Part shown: positions 23,029 to 26,598 of the stretch, piece after piece
Layout: each line of letters begins with the position of its first letter
Position numbering within the stretch: position 1 is the stretch's first letter
Virus record (IMG/VR): IMGVR_UViG_3300048996_000145
Span: 1 to 26,598 of that record
Reading direction: 5' to 3' (one strand)
DNA length: 26,598 nucleotides
From: a virus
Position numbers and translations under genes: made by a program
Notes under the pieces: model-generated
What the model saw: the letters and a program-made list of their open reading frames with translations, nothing else
Database searches by the model: none
Told to the model about the DNA's origin: nothing

Positions 23029-23728
23029 CGGGCTCACTCCGGAAAAGGTCAAGGGACTTTCGGGCGGCGGCTTTGCACCTGCCCAAGGCCTTGCAATAAT
23101 GTTGGCACCAATCACCCGCAATGGCTAGGGACTTACTGTCGTAGGAGCCTGCAATAGCCACTTTGACTTTGTCCTCCCATTCCCTTAGGGTCTTGTCGGA
23201 CAGGGACCATGTGCGGATGACCCCGTCTTTGTGCCAAGCCCTTGGTTGAAGGATCGCCAGGCGGTAAGACTTCCGTCGGCCGTATTTGTAGACAGCCCCG
23301 ATGAGGTAACAAATCATCTGGGTATTATCGACGGCTTCAACGACGCCCCGGCCGTATTTTAGATCGGCCACGGTGATGTCTTCTGCATCGACGAAGATCA
23401 AATCGGCCGTTCCGGTAAGGCCTACATATCCAAAAGGGTCTCCGAAGTTTACCCTGGTTTCAACGAAGCGTTCACCCTCTTGTTGTTCGACCCAGTCGAC
23501 GCACATCATCAGGTGGTCGGACATTTCCGGGTCCGGGCAGTCCACTAGGTCCTTGTTCCCAAGGAGATGCTCGGCAAACCATTCATGGGCCAAGGTTCCT
23601 TCTTCCGCGGCGGCTGAGGTGGTATCCGCAATGCCTGCGTTAAGCCGGCGCCAGGCATGGCAATTAAACCACTTGTCCGACGACGACGGGGGGAGCTCGG
23701 AGTGGGCGGGTTCGTCCCCGGTGGTCAT
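23021..23728 (-). CDS. DUF2800 PD-(D/E)XK nuclease (Cas4/RecB-like)
   Basis: 235 residues from ATG 23728, with the strong AAAGGAGG site five bases upstream; a longer frame has none. It matches DUF2800: SELPPSSSDKWFNCHAWRR, AAAEEGTLAHEWFAEHLLG, the nuclease core TGTADLIFVDAEDITVADLK (GTAD and DxK), QMICYLIGAVYKYG (Gln motif), and a C-terminal Cys set GDWCQHYCKALGRCKAA like the Fe-S clasp of Cas4/AddB nucleases. Likely a recombination or replication exonuclease. The usual C-terminal extension is missing and is encoded by the next gene. Confidence 0.82.
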   Translation of the reverse strand: MTTGDEPAHSELPPSSSDKWFNCHAWRRLNAGIADTTSAAAEEGTLAHEWFAEHLLGNKDLVDCPDPEMSDHLMMCVDWVEQQEGERFVETRVNFGDPFGYVGLTGTADLIFVDAEDITVADLKYGRGVVEAVDNTQMICYLIGAVYKYGRRKSYRLAILQPRAWHKDGVIRTWSLSDKTLREWEDKVKVAIAGSYDSKSLAIAGDWCQHYCKALGRCKAAARKSLDLFRSEPDD

Positions 23729-23955
23729 GCCGCCTCCTTTCCGATCGGTTCGAACAAACTCGCTATCGGCATGAGCCAGATGGCGACCTGGTATCCTTCG
23801 AAAGGATGCTGGACCCAAAACAAGGCCCTGGCGTCATCCCATAGGACCTGGGTGTTCCGCTTAATATAAGCATGGAGCGCATTGCAAAAAGTATCGCCCA
23901 ATACCAGGTGTTGGGCCTTCGCGATGGCCCTAGCGAGGAAGGCCCTGTTGGTCAT
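23725..23955 (-). CDS. Small hypothetical protein
   Basis: 76 residues from ATG 23955, with AGAGG five bases upstream and ATGA overlaps at both ends. A mix of helix and strand, with aromatic residues (LFWVQHPFEGYQVAIWLMP). No known motif. Its place in front of the DUF2800 gene suggests a replication or recombination accessory role. Confidence 0.6.
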   Translation of the reverse strand: MTNRAFLARAIAKAQHLVLGDTFCNALHAYIKRNTQVLWDDARALFWVQHPFEGYQVAIWLMPIASLFEPIGKEAA

Positions 23956-24347
23956 GCCGCCTCTTTCGTCAGGGTGTTCCACAGGGCCTTGTAAAGCTCG
24001 GGAGGGCAGGACGACAAGTTGGCCAGCTTATAACGCTTCAGGGCCTTTACCAAGGTTTCCCGCTTACCTGCCCGAATCATCGCGGCCCCATGCTCCTGGA
24101 GGGTTTCCAGGTCGATCACATCATCGTCCTGTGTCCCGAAAGGCGGGGTGTCGTCGGTATCGTGGGAGGGCTCCTTGGTCGTCTCAGCCACGGGCTCTTC
24201 GACCCTGGTCTCCTCAGTGACCTTGGCCTTGGCGGGCTTGGTCTTCGCCGGCTGCTCAGCTGGAAGATCATGGCCGACGACCCCGTTGGGCTCTTCAACC
24301 GCGTCAGCCAGGGCCCGGAGGGCCTGGGCCACTTTGACAATATTCAT
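23952..24347 (-). CDS. Acidic, linker-rich hypothetical protein
   Basis: 131 residues, first gene of the minus-strand replication operon; AAGGAG site eight bases before ATG 24347. A short N-terminal helix (MNIVKVAQALRALADAV), a Pro/Ala/Lys/Glu-rich disordered linker (about 25-75), and a helical C-terminal unit (LETLQEHGAAMIRAGKRETL ... LYKALWNTL). This tail resembles small domains in phage replication/annealing-associated proteins, but no family is firmly recognised. Confidence 0.6.
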   Translation of the reverse strand: MNIVKVAQALRALADAVEEPNGVVGHDLPAEQPAKTKPAKAKVTEETRVEEPVAETTKEPSHDTDDTPPFGTQDDDVIDLETLQEHGAAMIRAGKRETLVKALKRYKLANLSSCPPELYKALWNTLTKEAA

Positions 24348-24365
24348 TGGGTACTCCTTTCGTGT

Positions 24366-24377
24366 GGTGGGCCCACC
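24366..24377. promoter_or_regulatory. Perfect 12-bp palindrome, possible operator
   Basis: GGTGGGCCCACC lies in the divergent intergenic region, 18 bases from the minus-strand start codon at 24347 and downstream of the predicted minus promoter. It could bind a dimeric repressor; a chance palindrome is possible. Confidence 0.35.
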
Positions 24378-24396
24378 CTACCCATATTCCAGGCCG

Positions 24397-24426
24397 ATTA
24401 AAATACATCAGAACTTTTTTCTTCAA
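24397..24426 (-). promoter_or_regulatory. Sigma70-like promoter for replication operon
   Basis: On the minus strand TTGAAG and TTTAAT are separated by 18 bases, about 50 bases before the first gene of the replication operon. The region 24348-24496 holds no other gene and must drive both strands. Matches are 4 of 6 and 5 of 6 to consensus. Confidence 0.4.
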
Positions 24427-24437
24427 AAGGTCAATTA

Positions 24438-24480
24438 GGGGATCTTATTCATCTTTATTATGCGGTACAAGAGAGGGACC
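24438..24480 (+). promoter_or_regulatory. Conserved promoter/leader, copy B
   Basis: GGGG, TTATTCATC, TTTATTATG and GTACAAGAGAGG followed by GACCACGAAGGAGA, which includes the ribosome site for the gene at 24497. Closest to copy A. Likely start of the first plus-strand early operon. Confidence 0.6.
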
Positions 24481-24496
24481 ACGAAGGAGAACCCCA

Positions 24497-24655
24497 ATGA
24501 CCCTCAGCCGTGACAGTGCCCAGCGGAAGATCTTGGCCAAGATGGCCCGGAACTTCGCTGTAGCCAGTCGCATCTCTTCTAAAAGGGAGCTCCTGGCATT
24601 CGCCTCTAAGCTCTCGATGACTGTCGAAGAATTGAAGGAGCACACCAATGTTTAA
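24497..24655 (+). CDS. 52-residue helical protein
   Basis: Start ATG 24497 after AAGGAGA. A basic N-terminal half (SRDSAQRKILAKMARNFA) and two further helices (RELLAFASKLSMTVEELKEH) with a helix-turn-helix-like pattern. First gene behind promoter copy B; perhaps a small DNA-binding regulator. The next gene starts inside its last codons. Confidence 0.55.
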   Translation: MTLSRDSAQRKILAKMARNFAVASRISSKRELLAFASKLSMTVEELKEHTNV

Positions 24656-24755
24656 AACCCGCATCCGCCTTTATGTCGACCAATATCGCCGGCACACTAA
24701 AGTCAAGGTCTGGAAGGTCTTTGGCCTTGTGGTCTGGCGCCGGACCCTTAAATAA
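24648..24755 (+). CDS. 35-residue basic peptide
   Basis: ATG 24648 has AAGGAG seven bases upstream and overlaps the previous gene by eight bases. The product is strongly basic with aromatic residues (KTRIRLYVDQYRRHTKVKVW), and ends VVWRRTLK. It could be a nucleic-acid or RNA-polymerase binding peptide, as for many early phage proteins, but no family is recognised. Confidence 0.45.
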   Translation: MFKTRIRLYVDQYRRHTKVKVWKVFGLVVWRRTLK

Positions 24756-24784
24756 TAGTACACCACCGAGAAGGAGTTAAGACC

Positions 24785-25309
24785 ATGTATCGACCAACAG
24801 CTAGAGACCAGATCGCTGAACTGATCCAAGCCAATCCCGGAATTACCGGGTCTGAAATCCATGTATTCTTCAAAGGCCAATTTCCCCGGGACTCAATCTC
24901 TGCCCATGTTTCTACCTTGTACCAGGGCGGGAACTACCGCCGCGAAAGGGCTGCTACTTCAATTCACACCTATGCCTATTGGTATGAACCAGGCGCAGTC
25001 CCTGAGGCCCGGAAGCCCCAAAAACAGCATGCTCGTCTCAAATTGGGGAACTCGGCCAACCCAGAGTCTGACTCAAATTGGTATGTTCAGGACCTCAAGG
25101 AACGGATTAGTATCCTGGAGCAATGGAAAGCCGAAGCCATCAGACGTTACCCGGACTTGTCCGTGCCTGAGATTACCCTCAAGGCCCGCAAATTGGCGGC
25201 TGCCCAATTCCCCGCCGACAAGCATACGCAAAACCAGATCCTCACCGGATGCATGGATAACCAGCCTCTTATGCTTGGCATCATCTCAGCTTTGGAGTCA
25301 GTGATATGA
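24785..25309 (+). CDS. Winged-helix protein with C-terminal helical domain
   Basis: 174 residues with AAGGAG ten bases before ATG 24785. Residues 1-68 look like a winged helix: RDQIAELIQANPGITGSEIH, FPRDSISAHVSTLYQGGNY (recognition helix) and a wing ending TYAYWYEPG. After a linker there is an Arg/Glu-rich coiled-coil-like segment (YVQDLKERISILEQWKAEAI). Probable early transcriptional regulator. ATGA overlap with the next gene. Confidence 0.65.
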   Translation: MYRPTARDQIAELIQANPGITGSEIHVFFKGQFPRDSISAHVSTLYQGGNYRRERAATSIHTYAYWYEPGAVPEARKPQKQHARLKLGNSANPESDSNWYVQDLKERISILEQWKAEAIRRYPDLSVPEITLKARKLAAAQFPADKHTQNQILTGCMDNQPLMLGIISALESVI

Positions 25310-25521
25310 CCGTGCAAATTACCATCCCCCTGGTGCACTCGCATGTCCTGCACCAGATCGCCAAGGACTTCATTTACTCGGCAGGGCGCCGCGATGAATT
25401 CCCAGCCATCTATGCCCAGATGCTCGAAGCTGACTATTCCCAGCTTTGGGACTTGGTCAACGAAATAACCTGCGAGACGATGATGATCCAGCTCGTTGGT
25501 TTAGAAGGAGGATACGGATAG
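25306..25521 (+). CDS. Hypothetical helical protein
   Basis: 71 residues, coupled to the regulator gene by ATGA. Helical (LHQIAKDFIYSAGRRDEFPA; QLWDLVNEITCETMMIQLVG), without motif. It is the end of the first early operon; copy C of the promoter follows within eight bases of its stop. Confidence 0.55.
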   Translation: MTVQITIPLVHSHVLHQIAKDFIYSAGRRDEFPAIYAQMLEADYSQLWDLVNEITCETMMIQLVGLEGGYG

Positions 25522-25528
25522 AAATAAT

Positions 25529-25580
25529 TTGTCACAAGGGGTTTTATTCTGCTTTAATGCATGATAAAAGAGGAGCACCA
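25529..25580 (+). promoter_or_regulatory. Conserved promoter/leader, copy C
   Basis: TTGTCA, 18 bases, TTTAAT is a good sigma70-like match. It carries the same GGGG, TTATTC and AAAGAGG elements and CACCACGAAGGAGA as the other copies, and ends at the ribosome site of the gene at 25597. This is the copy with the clearest -35. Confidence 0.65.
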
Positions 25581-25596
25581 CGAAGGAGACGACACC

Positions 25597-25863
25597 ATGA
25601 CCGCACATAACTCTGACCCCGCCCTCGTCCTTGCCTGGGAAGTCGTTGACGTCTATTCGCACTCTGCTAACTCTTCCGACGTTATCAGTACCTACTATTG
25701 CCAGACGATAGACGGCAGGATCTTTACCACTGGGCCCCGGCTCGAGACCCCGGAAATTCGGGTTCACTTCTCGGTCAAGTCGGATACCTGGACCGAAGTC
25801 GAAGCCCTCCCGACCCGGAAGAGCTTTATCGGCACCTATCACAAGCCTGACCAAATCGCCTAA
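25597..25863 (+). CDS. Hypothetical protein, early region
   Basis: 88 residues from ATG 25597 (GAAGGAG upstream; the earlier ATG at 25561 lies in the promoter). A beta-rich sequence, DVISTYYCQTIDGRIFTTGP and IRVHFSVKSDTWTEVEALP. No known motif. Confidence 0.6.
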   Translation: MTAHNSDPALVLAWEVVDVYSHSANSSDVISTYYCQTIDGRIFTTGPRLETPEIRVHFSVKSDTWTEVEALPTRKSFIGTYHKPDQIA

Positions 25864-25870
25864 TTCCCTC

Positions 25871-25888
25871 GGGGGCCTTCGGGCCTCC
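25871..25888 (+). terminator. UUCG-loop hairpin between early genes
   Basis: A seven-pair GC-rich stem (one G-U) with a TTCG loop, eight bases after the stop at 25863. No T-run follows, so it may be a weak terminator or an mRNA-stabilising hairpin rather than a full stop. Confidence 0.4.
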
Positions 25889-25915
25889 ACCCTTCCACCA
25901 ATTGGAGTAAGTACC

Positions 25916-26542
25916 ATGGATGAGAACCTCAAATTCTTCCTTGAGAACCAGCCCACCAATGTCAAGGAGCTCGCCCGGCTCACCGGCCGATCGGCTACCT
26001 GGGTCCGGGACAATTTGAAGAAGTTCGGTGTCCCCTGCCGCAAGGATGAAACTGGCACCAATATCTTCTTCCTCGTCCCCACCGACCAGGCAGAACGGGT
26101 CGCCCACGACGCCGGAGAGCCCGAGACCCCGGAGACCCAGGTCGAAACACCCCCCGAAGAGCCAACGAGCCCAAAGGCCCCTGAAAACGCAGATACGAAG
26201 GGTTCCTGCCCTCTGTGCGAGTCGACCACGGACCAAATCCGCGCCGGGGACACTGGTTTCCTTGCCGCTGCCCTCACCTGCCCGGATTGCGGCGGGACCT
26301 ACAACGAATTCACTGGCAAAGAGATAGTGGCTCTCAAGGCCCAGGGCGATAAGCCCAAACGGAGGATCTTGAACCCGCAGTACAAGATCACTGCCAAGGT
26401 CGAAGCCGTCAAGGCCGCCGGCGGATCGCTCAGCTACGACAAGGGCACAAAGACTTGGGAGCTGTCGATGGACGGCTGGGGCATGACACTCACGGCCCAA
26501 ACCTTTGCCGCCCTCACACCCGAGACGATCCTCAACCGCTAA
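25916..26542 (+). CDS. Helix-turn-helix plus zinc-ribbon protein
   Basis: 208 residues. The N-terminal helix-turn-helix (NVKELARLTGRSATWVRDNLKKFG) is followed by a disordered Pro/Glu linker (about 65-95), a zinc ribbon (SCPLCE, then CPDCGGTYN after about 24 residues) and a C-terminal alpha/beta unit (KAAGGSLSYDKGTKTWELSM, GWGMTLTAQTFAALTP). DNA binding is likely; it could be an early regulator or replication-linked protein. A strong terminator follows. Confidence 0.65.
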   Translation: MDENLKFFLENQPTNVKELARLTGRSATWVRDNLKKFGVPCRKDETGTNIFFLVPTDQAERVAHDAGEPETPETQVETPPEEPTSPKAPENADTKGSCPLCESTTDQIRAGDTGFLAAALTCPDCGGTYNEFTGKEIVALKAQGDKPKRRILNPQYKITAKVEAVKAAGGSLSYDKGTKTWELSMDGWGMTLTAQTFAALTPETILNR

Positions 26543-26550
26543 CCCAATTA

Positions 26551-26581
26551 GCCCCGGGCCCAACAGCCCGGGGTTCTTTTT
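26551..26581 (+). terminator. Strong intrinsic terminator
   Basis: Perfect stem CCCCGGGC / GCCCGGGG (26552-26559 and 26566-26573) with a six-base loop, followed by TTCTTTTT. Ends the early plus-strand transcription unit. Confidence 0.88.
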
Positions 26582-26593
26582 GGAGCCCCTGCC

Positions 26594-26598
26594 ATGCG
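26594..26598 (+). other. Possible start of next gene at window edge
   Basis: ATG at 26594 with GGAG eight bases upstream. Only five bases are visible, so this is a guess. Confidence 0.25.

Noticed and set aside
25501-26563. Two long minus-strand open frames over the early genes
   Set aside because: Codon pattern, ribosome sites, the zinc ribbon and helix-turn-helix motifs all support the plus strand; the minus frames are low-complexity shadows.
1-26598. tRNA genes, CRISPR arrays, integrase or attachment sites
   Set aside because: No cloverleaf-like segment, regular spaced repeats or recombinase motifs were seen on either strand by eye.

Overview
The window reads as a contiguous piece of a tailed double-stranded DNA phage (or a prophage of one) that infects a Gram-negative host. 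A tape measure protein followed by a long J-like tail tip protein points to a siphovirus-type tail, and an Rz/Rz1-type spanin pair requires an outer membrane to act on. The GC-rich code and the family set (phage-type PolA, DUF2815, DUF2800, VRR-NUC, DUF6950-like peptidase) suggest a proteobacterial, perhaps alphaproteobacterial, host; that last step is inference. No integrase, excisionase, tRNA, rRNA, CRISPR array or insertion sequence was seen.

Layout. (1) 1-8303, plus strand: late tail genes (tape measure, two tail tip proteins, a peptidase-like protein, a 1438-residue tail hub/fibre, a possible fibre chaperone and a small protein). (2) 8330-10462, plus: lysis cassette (coiled-coil membrane protein, N-acetylmuramidase endolysin, a 48-residue one-TM protein, a two-TM holin candidate, i-spanin, o-spanin). 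(3) 10405-12925, minus: an accessory block of small proteins, several with Cys-pair motifs, a Lar-like protein and a DUF1643 protein, behind its own promoter-like leader. (4) 12983-19330, minus: nucleotide and DNA-base metabolism: dCMP deaminase, a 57-residue protein, a divergent C5 methyltransferase, a MazG-like pyrophosphohydrolase, a full glutamine-dependent asparagine-synthetase homologue, a dNMP kinase, a SNF2 helicase and a thymidylate-synthase-family protein with Asp at the base-selecting position. (5) 19305-24347, minus: replication and recombination: VRR-NUC nuclease, PolA, membrane protein, winged-helix protein, terminator, DUF2815 ssDNA-binding protein, a DUF2800 nuclease split over two genes, and two small proteins. 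(6) 24348-26598, plus: a divergent control region, then six small early-type genes with helix-turn-helix and zinc-ribbon proteins, ending in a strong terminator.

Most genes overlap their neighbours by 1-30 bases (ATGA, GTGA and TAATG junctions), so translation is probably coupled through long operons. Several genes are below 60 codons and are easy to miss (9300-9446, 13411-13584, 24497-24655, 24648-24755, 12764-12925).

The most interesting system is region 4. Pyrophosphohydrolase, TS-family enzyme with the Asn-to-Asp change known to favour dCMP, dNMP kinase and phage polymerase match, step for step, the way T4 replaces cytosine with hydroxymethylcytosine (dCTPase, dCMP hydroxymethylase, dNMP kinase). 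Here they sit with a divergent C5 methyltransferase and a complete amidotransferase, which suggests a modified, perhaps amidated, cytosine in the phage DNA. This is inference from sequence. A second notable signal is a shared promoter/leader of about 43 bases found three times, before the accessory block and before two early plus-strand genes.
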